DNA of 54,420 nucleotides from Acidobacteriota bacterium. GTDB lineage: Bacteria > Acidobacteriota > JAAYUB01. The translations under genes were made by a program, and so were the position numbers. This document shows positions 1 through 9,319 of this stretch, piece after piece. The notes under the pieces were generated by a model that was not told the DNA's origin, ran no database searches, and worked only from the letters and a program-made list of their open reading frames with translations. The stretch covers positions 1 through 54,420 of the forward strand of contig JAGNHB010000039.1 of the NCBI GenBank assembly GCA_018001935.1, read 5' to 3'. Positions within the stretch are counted from its first letter, which is position 1. Each line of letters starts with the position of its first letter.

Positions 1-2
1 GC

Positions 3-80
3 GCAGCGGCTGCCGCTGCGGCCTCTGCGAGGCCTCAAAGGTATGGATCAAGAAGGGGCCCGAGACCCTTCTTGATCCAT
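3..80. repeat. three consecutive hairpins at left edge
   Basis: Three perfect inverted repeats follow one another: GCAGCGG/CCGCTGC (3-19, 3-nt loop), GGCCTC/GAGGCC (20-34, 3-nt loop) and a 15-bp perfect stem at 43-57 and 66-80 with an 8-nt loop. The last is followed by a T-rich run (87-93) and could be the terminator of a gene lying left of the window. A further perfect 14-bp palindrome, TTTGTCTAGACAAA, lies at 101-114. The rest of the stretch up to 355 shows no convincing gene or RNA. Confidence 0.6.
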
Positions 81-355
81 TAGCTTATTTTTAGTGGATT
101 TTTGTCTAGACAAAGGGGAGCACCGCATAGTACCCTGAGCCTGTGAGTTATTTCCGGAGGCAGGGGTGACGATGACAGCCGGCAGGACCGGGCCGCGGTG
201 CAGAGCGCGCGGCCGCGGAAAGGGCAGGGTTGGCCGCGGGCTGTCGGAGAACGGCTGGAGAAGGCCGTGACCCCTGTCATCGACCGGGCCCAGAGGTGAA
301 GCACCATCTTCGACACGGAATGTCAAATCAACGTTCATGCCTGAGGGAGGAAAAT

Positions 356-1102
356 ATGATCAGCCGTCGAGAGAGCCTGGGAGAGTCCTGCGATCGCCCG
401 TTCCGGCCCATGGAGACGGCCCTGCGCCTGACCTGGATTCTAATTGTCTTCACCGTCAATCTGGCGGCTGGGGACAAGCCGAAACTGGTGGAGAAACCGT
501 ATGTCGATCCCCGGGGGTTTTTCAGGATATTCCCTCCGGAGGGATGGCAAACCCAGGAGTTCCAGGACGATCCGCGGGGAAAAGTCAAATTCGTCTACCC
601 GGGCGTGAAAGCGAACCTGATCCTGGTGATCGGCCAGTCGAGCCCGTACGCCGACCTGAAGGCCCTGCGGGGGGACCTTGAACTGCAGAACGGGCGGATG
701 AAGGCGAAAGTGGCCAGCGCATCGTTTTCGCTGACCGACACGATGTTCCAGGGAAGCCCCGCCTTGCAGAACGTCATGGAAGTCCCCGGGATGATGAAAC
801 AGGTGCAGGTCCACTTCCTCTCGGGGGGGATGTACTTCACGCTCTGTTACGGGTCCACCCCGGCCCTTTTCGAGGATTACCGGGCCGCGGCCATGAACTG
901 CCTGGAGAGCCTCGAAACCGTTGCGAAGAACCTTTCCCCGGAGGAGGCCCGCCGCCACGCGGCGGCCTCGAAACTCCGAACGGCGAGGCTGATGATTCAG
1001 CTGGGTCAAACGGGCTACGCCCGGACCGTCGTTCAGGAGGGTCTGGCGCTCGATCCGGAGAACCCGGAACTGCTGAAGCTGAAGCAGCAGATCGACCCGT
1101 GA
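356..1102 (+). CDS. exported PsbP-like hypothetical protein with TPR-like tail
   Basis: This 248-residue protein is not assigned a firm function. The start is the ATG preceded by a GGGAGG ribosome site; a second ATG at 410 would begin directly at the signal peptide. Residues 24-37 are hydrophobic and end in LAAGD, which fits export to the periplasm or surface. The mature part opens with a motif of the type GFFRIFPPEGW, then alternates strands and ends in DYRAAAMNCLESL. This resembles the PsbP/DUF1795 fold seen in many bacterial lipoproteins of unknown role. The last 55 residues are helical with the pattern of a single TPR hairpin (ALDPENPELLKLKQQ). It stands alone, about 200 bases ahead of the RCC1 gene. 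Export is well supported; the fold is inference. Confidence 0.7.
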   Translation: MISRRESLGESCDRPFRPMETALRLTWILIVFTVNLAAGDKPKLVEKPYVDPRGFFRIFPPEGWQTQEFQDDPRGKVKFVYPGVKANLILVIGQSSPYADLKALRGDLELQNGRMKAKVASASFSLTDTMFQGSPALQNVMEVPGMMKQVQVHFLSGGMYFTLCYGSTPALFEDYRAAAMNCLESLETVAKNLSPEEARRHAAASKLRTARLMIQLGQTGYARTVVQEGLALDPENPELLKLKQQIDP

Positions 1103-1232
1103 GGGCGGGGTTCGTCCCGCCGCGTTCGGCATGAGAACGACCGCCCCGAGCGAGCACGCCCCGGGGCGACCGGACGCTCAGGGTTTACGAGGCGTGCAGG
1201 ATGAAATGTTTTGACTTTTTGTCACCTGATGC

Positions 1233-1272
1233 CGGAGGGAGATATGAAACAGAGATTTCCATCTCCCTTCCG
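1233..1272 (+). promoter_or_regulatory. leader hairpin before the RCC1 gene
   Basis: GGAGGGAGAT at 1233-1243 can pair with ATCTCCCTTCC at 1261-1271 with one bulged base. It lies 35-70 bases before the ATG at 1306 and outside its ribosome site. It may stabilise or regulate the leader of this long transcript. I could not match it to a known riboswitch. The other bases between 1103 and 1305 show nothing clear. Confidence 0.3.
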
Positions 1273-1305
1273 TCGTCGGAAGACCCGTTTCCTCAGGAGG
1301 GAAGC

Positions 1306-4300
1306 ATGACATCCCATCATCTGTTTTCGTCAGCCAGCAAGGCTTTCGGTCGCGCGGCCGTCGTTGCCCGCGCAACGATCCGGGGCCTGGCGCTTCCGGC
1401 CCTGGTCGCCGTCCTGGCCGTTGCCGCCCTCGCCGCGCCCGTGTTTGCCGGCGCCGCCCCGGCCGCCGGGGGGACCGTGGTGAAGTGGGGCAGCAACACC
1501 TTCGGCGAACTCGGGAACGGGGCCCAGGCGCTTCAGCTCACGCCGGTCCAGGCGGTGGTGATAACAGGGGTGATGAACGTTGCCGTCGCGCCCTTCCACA
1601 CGGTGGCGGTGAGGTCCGACGGGGCGGTCTGGGCCTGGGGCAGCAACAACTACGGCCAACTCGGGAACGGTACCGACACCGCCCGTTATACTCCTGGCCC
1701 GGTACCCGGCCTGACGAATATCACCGCGGTGGCGTCAGGGGCCTACTTTTCCCTGGCGCTGAAGTCGGATGGGACGGTTTGGGCCTGGGGGAACAATTCC
1801 TACGGCCAGCTGGGGGACGGGACCACCACCGGCCACAACACGCCCCGGCAGGTTCCGGGGCTCGGAGACGTCATCGCCATTGCCGCCGGGTCCAACCATT
1901 CCCTGGCGGTGAAGTCGGACGGGACGGTCTGGGCGTGGGGGCTCAACAGCAACGGGCAGCTCGGCGACGGCAGCCTGACGAACCGGCTGGCACCCGTCCC
2001 GGTTTCCCTCGTGGAGAACGTCCAGGCCGTTGCGGCGGGAAGCGGGCATTCCCTGGCCCTTCGGCAGGATGGCGCGGTTTGGGCCTGGGGCATGAACAAC
2101 AGGGGACAGGTCGGCGACGGCACGACCGTCCGCCGCACCACGCCGGTCCCCGTCTCGGGGCTCACGGGGGTCTCTTCCCTCGCGGCGGGCTCTTCCCATT
2201 CGCTGGCCGTGAAAACGGACGGCAAACTGTTGGCCTGGGGAGGCAACTGGAACGGCCAGCTGGGGGACGGGACATGGACGACCCGGAAGCTCCCCGTCGA
2301 AGTATTCACCAACGTGGTTTCCGTCGCGGGCGGGTCGGCTCACTCTCTCGCGGCCCGCGGTGACGGGACGGTCTGGACCTGGGGATACAACGAGTACGGC
2401 CAACTGGGAATCGCATCCACCTCGGATCGAAACACGCCGACCCAGATCGACGGGATGAGCGGGGCGCTTCGGGTCGCCGGGATGCAGTTCGGGTCGGCCA
2501 TCGTCCGGGCGGACGGGTCGGTCTGGTGTTTCGGAACCGACATCGCCGGGCAGTGCGGCACCGGATCCTGCGAAGGCGTCAATCCGTTCGCCTTCGCCGT
2601 CGGTTCGGACCCCCTGGTCACGGCGATCTCTGCCGGGGACAACCACACGCTTGCCCTCAGCGACGGGAAGATCTATGCCTGGGGAGACAATTACAGCGGG
2701 CAGCTGGGCGACGGGACCACGTACAACCAGAGTACCCCGAAAGAGGTTCCGGGATTCAACGGCGGGGTGGCCATTGCCGCGGGGTCACTGCATTCGATGG
2801 CGCTGAAGGGGGACGGGTCCGTCTGGACCTGGGGCTACAACCTGGACGGCCAGCTGGGGGACAACACCTACGACAACCGCTACTATCCGAGCCCGGTACC
2901 GGGATTGTCCGGCGTGACGGCCATCGCGGCGGGCGACTACCACTCCCTGGCGTTGAGCGGCGGGCAGGTCTGGGCCTGGGGGGACGGCTTCTACGGCGAG
3001 CTGGGCGACGGCGCCACGGACGGTCGCCCCTCCCCGGGGCCGGTGCCCGGATTGACCAACGTGGCGGCCGTGGCCGCGGGGAACGATCACTGTATGGCTC
3101 TGACGGCGGACGGCAAGGTCTGGACCTGGGGCGGAAACGATGCGGGGCAGATCGGGGACGGGTCCACCACCGACCGCCTCACCCCCTACCTGGTCCCGGG
3201 GGTGACGGGCATCACCGCCATCGCGGCGGGGGCCTCGTTCTCCCTGGCCCTGAAGAGCGACGGGACTGTCCTGGCCTGGGGGGGCAACGGCTGGGGGGCC
3301 CTCGGCCTGCCGTCGTACACCAATTACCTCACCCCGCAGGCGGTCCCCGGCCTGACGGGCGTCACGGCCATCGCGGCCCGGGCGAGCCTGCACTCCCTGG
3401 CCCTGAAGTCGGACGGCACCGTCTGGGCGGCGGGTTACAACGCCCTCGGGCAGCTGGGGAACGGGTCCGCCGTCGTCCGGGACAACACCTTCCGGCAGGT
3501 GCTGGGCTCCGTGGGCGTCACGAAGATCTCGGCCAGCGGCTGGAGTTCCATGGCCCTCACCAGTGCGACCCTCACCACTCCGCCCACCATCACCCAGCAC
3601 CCCCACGACGTGACGATCCCCGCGGGGGCTACGGCCACCCTGACCGTCTCGGCCGCGGGCTCGGAACCCCTGGGCTACGCCTGGTTCGGCGGGCTCCTGG
3701 GCGACGAGATGGATTTCATCGACTGGGCCCCCAACGCCCCCTACCTCATCCTCCCGGAAATCCCGGCCAGCGGCCGGGTCTTCGCCCGGGTCTACAACTT
3801 CCTCGGCTTCGCCGACAGCGACGTCGCCACCCTCACGGTGACGGGGGGCGCCGCGCCGTCCGTCACCGCCCCGCCGGCATCGACCACGGTCCTCCCCGGC
3901 GAGTCGGTCCTGCTCGCGGTGGTGGCCGAGGGCACCGCGCCGCTTTCGTACCAGTGGTACACCGGGCCCTCGGGCGACACCTCCGCCCCGATTGCGGGCG
4001 CGGTGTCGCCCGCCCTGGTCACCCCCCCGCTGGCGACGACCACCGCCTTCTGGGTCCGGGTGTCCAACGTCTACGGCGCCGCCGACAGCCCGGCGGCCGT
4101 GATCACGGTGCAGTCGTGCATCGCCCCGTCCATCGTGGCCCAGCCGCTCGGGAGCGTCGTCCCGGCGGGACAGCGGGCCACCCTGACGGCCCAGGTCCGG
4201 GGGACCGCCCCCCTGGACTTCCAATGGTTCGAGCTGACCCCCGGCGGAACGAACCCCGTCGCCGGCGCCACCCAGGCCTGGTACACCACGCCGCCCCTGA

Positions 4301-6807
4301 CCGCCTCCGCCACGTACCGCCTGCAAGTCCACAACGGGTGCGGGGACCTGGACACGGCCACGGCCACGGTGACGGTGCTTTCCTGCACGCCGCCCGTCAT
4401 CACGACCCCCCCGCAGGGCACCACCGTCAACATCGGCGCCACCGTGTCCCTGGGCGTTTCGGCCACGGGCACCGCGCCGCTGTCGTTCCAGTGGTACGAC
4501 GGCGAGACGGGGAACACGGCCAACCCCGTCCCCGGGGCGACGACGTCGCTGCTGACCGTCGGCCCGCTCAACCAGACGCGGTCCCTGTGGGTCCGCGTGA
4601 CCAACGCCTGCGGCCAGGCCGACAGCCCGGCCGCCGTGGTGACGGTGGAGGAGTGCTATCCCCCGGTTTTCACGAGCCAACCGGCGGACACGACGGTCCT
4701 CGCCTGGCAGACGGCGACGCTGACCGCCGCCGTCTCCGGGAACGCGCCGTTTTACTACCAGTGGTACGAGGGCCCGAGCGGCGACGTCACCCTCCCGGTC
4801 TCCGGGGCCATCGCGCCCGTGTTCGTGACCCCGCCCCTGGACCGGACCCGGTCCTTCTGGGTCCGGGTCACCAACCCCTGCGGCCTCAGCGAAAGCCGGA
4901 CCGTCACGGTGACGGTATCCACCTGCTCGCCCCCGGTGATCCGGCGACAGCCCAAGGGTCGGACGGTGCGCCCCGGGGGCGTGGTCACGCTCTCGGTGAA
5001 GGCCGAGGGGCAGGCGCCCTTCAGCTACCAGTGGTACCAGGGGCCCCGGGGGGAAACGGGCACGCCGGTGGGGAGCAATGAGCCATCCTTCACCACGCCG
5101 CCCGTGACGTCCACCACGTCCTGGTGGGTGCGCGTGTCCAACGCCTGCGGGTCGGTGGGGAGCGAGGCGGCCGAGGTGCGGGTGAACGGGGCCGCCCCCG
5201 TCATCAACTCCCAGCCGCAGCCTGTGACGGTGCAGGCCGGGGAGCGGGCGACCCTGGGCGTGGCCTGGGAGGGCGGTGCGAAAGCCGGTTGCCAGTGGTA
5301 CCTCGGCGAGAGCGGGGACAGCTCGAACCCCATCGCCGGCGCCACCTCCCCCGAGTACACCACCCCGACCCTGAACGCCAACGGGTCCTACTGGGTGGAG
5401 GTGGGCGGGACGGCGGAGAGCGAGACGGTGGAGGTGGGTGTGCAGGGCGAGGCCGCCTACCGCCTGTACGCCGCCCACCTGGCCACGGACGCCAACTGGT
5501 GGAGCCGGTTGACCCTGGCGAACCCCGGGTCGTCCGCCACCGAAGTGGTGATCGAAGCCTTCAACGGCGCGGGGGTGCCGGTGTACGCCAAGGGGGCGCC
5601 CCGGCGAACGCTCCTGCCCGGGGAGGCGCTGAGCCTGGACGCGGCGGAGTTGGTGGAAAACGGCAGCGACTACTGGCTGCGCCTCACCAGCCAGAAGAAG
5701 GTGGCGGGGGTCATCGAGTTCGGCATGCGCGGCAACGCCACCACCGAGGTGATCCTGCCGCTGCTGGACACCGGCTGCCTGGGGATGGTCTACCCCTACG
5801 TGGTGTCGGGGATCGGGAACTGGTACACCGGCCTCACCCTGCTCAACACCACGCCCGTGAGCGTCCAGGTGCTCCTGTCGGCCTACCGGGAGGACGGGAC
5901 GCCCCTGGGGGCCCTGGGCCCGCTCCTCATCCCCGCGCGGGGAAAGTACGTGCGGCTCGTCAGCGGCCTGTTCCCGGCCGGGTCGGGGATCGACCCGAGC
6001 CAGATCCGTTTCCTCAAGGTGGAGGTGCCGACGCAGGGCGGCGTGGACGAGAACGCGGGCCCGCTGCTGGGCTTCGAGCTGTTCGGGATCTTCAGCGCCC
6101 AGGGCGGGCTGTCGGGGCTGCCCGGCTTCGTCCTGCCGGCGGAGGCGCTGACGGAGCGGTCCAGCTCGACGCTGCACCTGGGCGAGGTCCCGCCCGACGA
6201 CCAGTGGTACACGGGGGTGACCTTCTCCAACCTGGGGACGGCCCCGGTCACGGCGAAGGCGGACCTGCTGGACGGCGCGGGCTCCCTCCTGGCGAGCGCC
6301 GACCTCAGCGTGGGGCCCCAGAGCCAGATGACGCGGGAGGTGTGGTCCCTCTTCGGCGGGACGCCGTTCCCCTCCGCGGCGCGGGTGCGGGTGGTCTCGC
6401 CGACGCCCCTCCTGGGCTTCGAGATCAACGCGGCCAGGAACGGGCTGGAGAGCCTGGACTTCGACGGCCTCCTGGGGATGGGGGGCGGGTGCACGAAGCA
6501 GTGCTTCCCGCTGGTCCGGTGCACGGGCGCCTGGACGACGGTGCTGCGGCTCACGGACCTCTCGGGTTCGACCAACGCCTACACCCTGAAGGCTTACGAT
6601 GCCTCGGGGGCGGAGGTGGGGACGAGCGCGGGGACGGTGGCCGCCAACGCCCAGTCGGTGGCGGACCCGGCCGTCCTCTTCCCGTCCGTGGCGGCGTCCG
6701 TGGCCTGGGTGCGCCTGGAATCGGCCGGCCCGCTCCTGGCAGGGGCCACCCTCGAAAACGCCGCCACGCACCAGATCGGGAAGTACGTCGGGATTCCGGT
6801 CCCCTGA
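1306..6807 (+). CDS. secreted RCC1-propeller / Ig-like repeat protein
   Basis: A 1833-residue surface or secreted protein. AGGAGGG sits just before the chosen ATG; an upstream in-frame ATG at 1201 lacks a ribosome site. Residues 28-50 form the hydrophobic core of a long signal peptide ending in VFAGA. Residues about 59-750 hold 14 RCC1 units (VWAWGxNxxGQLGDG then AAGxxHSLALKxDGT), enough for two seven-bladed propellers. Residues about 759-1380 hold seven Ig-like units of about 90 residues, each with a PP-x-I-x3-P start and a QWY core; the middle ones begin with Cys. Residues 1385-1833 hold four copies of a beta-rich unit recognised by WYTGLTLLN-like strands. No catalytic site is visible. A binding or adhesion role is inferred. 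No sorting signal was found at the C-terminus. Confidence 0.9.
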   Translation: MTSHHLFSSASKAFGRAAVVARATIRGLALPALVAVLAVAALAAPVFAGAAPAAGGTVVKWGSNTFGELGNGAQALQLTPVQAVVITGVMNVAVAPFHTVAVRSDGAVWAWGSNNYGQLGNGTDTARYTPGPVPGLTNITAVASGAYFSLALKSDGTVWAWGNNSYGQLGDGTTTGHNTPRQVPGLGDVIAIAAGSNHSLAVKSDGTVWAWGLNSNGQLGDGSLTNRLAPVPVSLVENVQAVAAGSGHSLALRQDGAVWAWGMNNRGQVGDGTTVRRTTPVPVSGLTGVSSLAAGSSHSLAVKTDGKLLAWGGNWNGQLGDGTWTTRKLPVEVFTNVVSVAGGSAHSLAARGDGTVWTWGYNEYGQLGIASTSDRNTPTQIDGMSGALRVAGMQFGSAIVRADGSVWCFGTDIAGQCGTGSCEGVNPFAFAVGSDPLVTAISAGDNHTLALSDGKIYAWGDNYSGQLGDGTTYNQSTPKEVPGFNGGVAIAAGSLHSMALKGDGSVWTWGYNLDGQLGDNTYDNRYYPSPVPGLSGVTAIAAGDYHSLALSGGQVWAWGDGFYGELGDGATDGRPSPGPVPGLTNVAAVAAGNDHCMALTADGKVWTWGGNDAGQIGDGSTTDRLTPYLVPGVTGITAIAAGASFSLALKSDGTVLAWGGNGWGALGLPSYTNYLTPQAVPGLTGVTAIAARASLHSLALKSDGTVWAAGYNALGQLGNGSAVVRDNTFRQVLGSVGVTKISASGWSSMALTSATLTTPPTITQHPHDVTIPAGATATLTVSAAGSEPLGYAWFGGLLGDEMDFIDWAPNAPYLILPEIPASGRVFARVYNFLGFADSDVATLTVTGGAAPSVTAPPASTTVLPGESVLLAVVAEGTAPLSYQWYTGPSGDTSAPIAGAVSPALVTPPLATTTAFWVRVSNVYGAADSPAAVITVQSCIAPSIVAQPLGSVVPAGQRATLTAQVRGTAPLDFQWFELTPGGTNPVAGATQAWYTTPPLTASATYRLQVHNGCGDLDTATATVTVLSCTPPVITTPPQGTTVNIGATVSLGVSATGTAPLSFQWYDGETGNTANPVPGATTSLLTVGPLNQTRSLWVRVTNACGQADSPAAVVTVEECYPPVFTSQPADTTVLAWQTATLTAAVSGNAPFYYQWYEGPSGDVTLPVSGAIAPVFVTPPLDRTRSFWVRVTNPCGLSESRTVTVTVSTCSPPVIRRQPKGRTVRPGGVVTLSVKAEGQAPFSYQWYQGPRGETGTPVGSNEPSFTTPPVTSTTSWWVRVSNACGSVGSEAAEVRVNGAAPVINSQPQPVTVQAGERATLGVAWEGGAKAGCQWYLGESGDSSNPIAGATSPEYTTPTLNANGSYWVEVGGTAESETVEVGVQGEAAYRLYAAHLATDANWWSRLTLANPGSSATEVVIEAFNGAGVPVYAKGAPRRTLLPGEALSLDAAELVENGSDYWLRLTSQKKVAGVIEFGMRGNATTEVILPLLDTGCLGMVYPYVVSGIGNWYTGLTLLNTTPVSVQVLLSAYREDGTPLGALGPLLIPARGKYVRLVSGLFPAGSGIDPSQIRFLKVEVPTQGGVDENAGPLLGFELFGIFSAQGGLSGLPGFVLPAEALTERSSSTLHLGEVPPDDQWYTGVTFSNLGTAPVTAKADLLDGAGSLLASADLSVGPQSQMTREVWSLFGGTPFPSAARVRVVSPTPLLGFEINAARNGLESLDFDGLLGMGGGCTKQCFPLVRCTGAWTTVLRLTDLSGSTNAYTLKAYDASGAEVGTSAGTVAANAQSVADPAVLFPSVAASVAWVRLESAGPLLAGATLENAATHQIGKYVGIPVP

Positions 6808-6977
6808 CCGCCGAAGCCCCGGCACCGGGGCACGTACGCGAAGACCCATGCATCGGCTTGGCCGGCCCGCGCCGCCCCGGCGAAGGCGCTGTCGGGGTGC
6901 GGCGTCGCGTCCCCGCCGCCCCGGCAGGGCGTCCCCGGCGCCAGGAGCTTGATGAACAATAATGACACCCCCGTAAT

Positions 6978-7101
6978 AAGTCCTGATTGTGATCTCACAG
7001 AGGCACAGAGGCACGGAGAAGAATCATAAGATTTTTTGATTCTAATAAATACGATTTGCATTTCTCCGTGCCTCCGTGCCTCTGTGAGAGAAAGGGACTT
7101 T
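6978..7101. repeat. dispersed palindromic element, family A copy 1
   Basis: A 124-bp imperfect palindrome. The outer arms AAGTCC/GGACTT (6979-6984, 7095-7100) enclose CTCACAGAGGCAC and its complement, and an AT-rich centre. The reverse complement of this copy matches 9320-9443 almost base for base. Immediately after the RCC1 stop, GCCCCG/CGGGGC (6815-6830) could form a short hairpin. The rest of 6808-7243 shows no gene. Confidence 0.85.
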
Positions 7102-7243
7102 TTGCGAACCCGTCAAATTTCCCCGGTAGTCCGGGGATTTATAATCCGGCCGGAGGTTCCCCCATGAGCGGACCAGACAGCCTGCCAACCGCGACCGTCA
7201 ATTTCCCCTTTTCACTGACCACGGCGCGATTCTTCCGGATTTC

Positions 7244-7273
7244 TTGCGATCGCCGGCCAACCCGTGATAAAAT
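7244..7273 (+). promoter_or_regulatory. putative sigma70 promoter for the AAA+/DUF4143 gene
   Basis: TTGCGA (7244-7249), an 18-base spacer and TAAAAT (7268-7273), the latter preceded by TG one base away (extended -10). The ATG at 7304 follows 30 bases later. The match is moderate and untested. Confidence 0.45.
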
Positions 7274-7303
7274 GGCACCAGAAATGCCGTTTTGAGGCGC
7301 AAT

Positions 7304-8464
7304 ATGGAATTAGTGTCTCGCTTTTTTTCTCCCCCCGCCGACCATTTTTTCCTGCTCGGTCCTCGTGGCACCGGCAAGACCCTGTTGACCCAGGCGCTTT
7401 TCCCGCAAGCGGTCCGGATCGACCTGCTGGAGCCGGAAACCGTGCGGGTCCTGTCCGCGCGGCCCGAACGCGTGAGGGAGTTGATCAAGGCCCAGCCCTC
7501 CGTCCCGCAGGTGGTCATCGACGAAGTTCAGAAACTGCCCGAACTGCTGGAAGTCGTCCATCTGCTGATGGAAGAACGAAAATCCATCCAGTTCATTCTG
7601 ACGGGGTCGAGCGCCCGCAAGCTCCGGCGGGGCGGTGTGAACCTGTTGGGCGGAAGGGCGGCGCAGAAGTCCCTGCACCCCTTCATGGCCGCCGAACTCG
7701 GTCCGCGGTTCGACCTGGCGGAAGCGTTGCGCCTTGGCATGCTGCCGGTCGTTCGGGGCGGGCGGAAACCGGAGAGCATCCTGCACGCCTACAATGGCCT
7801 CTACCTGCGGGAAGAAGTTAAAATGGAGGGCCTGGCGCGCAATATCGGAAATTTTTCCCGCTTCCTCGAAGCCATCAGTTTTTCGCACGCGGGAGTGCTC
7901 AACCTCGCCAATGTCGCCCGCGAATGCACCGTGGGCCGTAAAACAGTCGAAGGCTATCTGGGTCTGCTGGAGGACCTTCTCCTGTCCTTCCGCATCCCGG
8001 TCTTCACTCGGCGGGCCAAGCGTGAATTGGCGGCCCACCCGAAATTTTTCTTTTTCGACGCCGGCGTTTTCCGCGCCAACCGTCCCCGCGGGCCGCTGGA
8101 TGCGCCGGGAGAGATCGACGGCGCCGCCCTGGAAGGGCTCGTCGCCCAGCATCTCCGTGCCTGGTGCGAATACACGGCGGGCAACCACCAACTCTCCTAC
8201 TGGCAGACGAGATCGAGAGTGGAGGTGGATTTTGTCGTCTATGGCGAAAGCGGACTGTATGCGCTGGAGGTTAAAAACACGACCCAGGTGCGGCCGGAAG
8301 ATCTGCGCGGCCTGAAGAGCTTCGGCGAGGACTATCCGGAGAGCCGCCGTTTTCTGTTGTATCGCGGGAAGGATCTGTTGTTGCGCGACGACATCCTGTG
8401 CGTCCCCTGTGGCGACTTCCTCCTCAGCCTCAAGCCAGGAGTGTTTCCCTATGACCGTTCTTGA
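7304..8464 (+). CDS. AAA+ ATPase with DUF4143 domain
   Basis: A 386-residue protein of the widespread ATP-binding/DUF4143 family. The ATG follows GAGGCG at good spacing; an upstream TTG at 7292 is less likely. Walker A is GPRGTGKT (residues 19-26), Walker B is VVIDEVQK (D73, E74) and a sensor-1 motif ILTGSSARKL follows. The middle part is a winged-helix-like segment, and the C-terminal DUF4143 part contains VEVDFVV and ALEVKN. These have the spacing of a PD-(D/E)xK nuclease-like core, as is typical for the family. The genes are common singletons near mobile or repeated DNA, and their cellular role is not established. The gene sits between two repeat-containing gaps and has no operon partner. 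Confidence 0.9.
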   Translation: MELVSRFFSPPADHFFLLGPRGTGKTLLTQALFPQAVRIDLLEPETVRVLSARPERVRELIKAQPSVPQVVIDEVQKLPELLEVVHLLMEERKSIQFILTGSSARKLRRGGVNLLGGRAAQKSLHPFMAAELGPRFDLAEALRLGMLPVVRGGRKPESILHAYNGLYLREEVKMEGLARNIGNFSRFLEAISFSHAGVLNLANVARECTVGRKTVEGYLGLLEDLLLSFRIPVFTRRAKRELAAHPKFFFFDAGVFRANRPRGPLDAPGEIDGAALEGLVAQHLRAWCEYTAGNHQLSYWQTRSRVEVDFVVYGESGLYALEVKNTTQVRPEDLRGLKSFGEDYPESRRFLLYRGKDLLLRDDILCVPCGDFLLSLKPGVFPYDRS

Positions 8465-8580
8465 AACCCTTGCAAAGGCGCTGACCAGGTGTTCGCTCTC
8501 TTGCCGAAGGATTTCGTGAGATGCACCAGTCTTTTCGCGGGTAATTGGTTATCGGATCCATCGGGATGAGCTGGATATGG

Positions 8581-8700
8581 GTGGATATGGGTGCCAGGAA
8601 TGGGGACGTAGACGAGAACGGGCGGGTGAACCCCGTCGACCTCCTGGCCGTCGCGGGTGTCCTGGCCGGCCTGTACCCCGCCGGGCAGGGGCCCTGCCCA
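8581..8700 (+). pseudogene. relic of a dockerin module (one calcium loop)
   Basis: The frame reads NGDVDENGRVNPVDLLAVAG followed by a short helix end. This is the first calcium-binding half of a type I dockerin. No second loop follows and a stop (8542-8544) precedes it, so it is a fragment, not a gene. It resembles the intact dockerins ending the C25 peptidase and the protein at 33,940-34,629. The rest of 8465-8778 shows nothing else. Confidence 0.55.
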
Positions 8701-8778
8701 CACCCCGAACGGGCCGAGTGGGCTGGTCTCGTGACGTCCAGACCCTCGGCGAAATGCCGCAGCGGTGTGACGGCGTGT

Positions 8779-9273
8779 TCAGGCGTTCATTCGCCACAGG
8801 GCGAAGTTCAGCACCGCGGCGAAGCTCACCCACGCCAGGTAGGGCGCGAGCAGCCACGCCGCGGCCCGGCTGACCGGACGGAAGCCGGCCATCGTCGCGG
8901 CGATCGCCAGCCAGAGCAGCACGATCTCGGCAAAGGCCGCACCGGTCCAGTGCAGTCCGAAGAAAAGGGGCGTCCAGGCCGCGTTGAGCGCCAGTTGCGC
9001 AAGGAAGAGTGTGAGCGGCCGGCGCTGCGCCCTGAATCCGCCCTGCGTCCACACGAGCCACGCGGCGACCGCCATCAGGGTGTATAGCGCCGACCACACC
9101 GGGCCGAACACCCAGCCGGGCGGGTTCCACGACGGCTTGTTCAGCGTCGCATACCACTCCCCGGGCACGAACAACCCACCCATCGCGGCGGCGCTGAAAC
9201 TGAGCGCGAGCCAGGCGATCAGGCCCAGCCGGCGCAACAGCGGGGTAACCGGTTGGCCTGCCTTTGGATGCAT
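8779..9273 (-). CDS. tspO: TspO/MBR family tryptophan-rich sensory protein
   Basis: A 164-residue five-helix membrane protein. Members bind porphyrins and related ligands and in bacteria modulate tetrapyrrole or stress responses. The ATG at 9273 is preceded by a G-rich ribosome site (GGGGGGAAACG). Family features are the first helix followed by a loop with NKPSWNPPGWVFGPVW, the ALYTLMAVAAWLVW helix, the LFLAQLALNAAWTPLFF helix and a final helix rich in A and W. Length and order fit the family. A longer upstream in-frame extension runs into a dispersed repeat and is rejected. It is isolated and convergent with nothing obvious. Ligand and role are unknown. Confidence 0.93.
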   Translation of the reverse strand: MHPKAGQPVTPLLRRLGLIAWLALSFSAAAMGGLFVPGEWYATLNKPSWNPPGWVFGPVWSALYTLMAVAAWLVWTQGGFRAQRRPLTLFLAQLALNAAWTPLFFGLHWTGAAFAEIVLLWLAIAATMAGFRPVSRAAAWLLAPYLAWVSFAAVLNFALWRMNA

Positions 9274-9319
9274 CGTTTCCCCCCCGAAGCTTGCGTTCAA
9301 ACAGCATTGACGCCCTCGC

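Noticed and set aside
1103..1305. Riboswitch before the RCC1 gene
   Set aside because: Only a plain hairpin is present; I could not match any known riboswitch core.
2785..7014. A 1409-codon open frame on the strand opposite the RCC1 gene
   Set aside because: It mirrors a real, repeat-structured secreted protein; GC-rich codons keep the reverse strand open. The product is Arg/Gly/His-rich with no domain.
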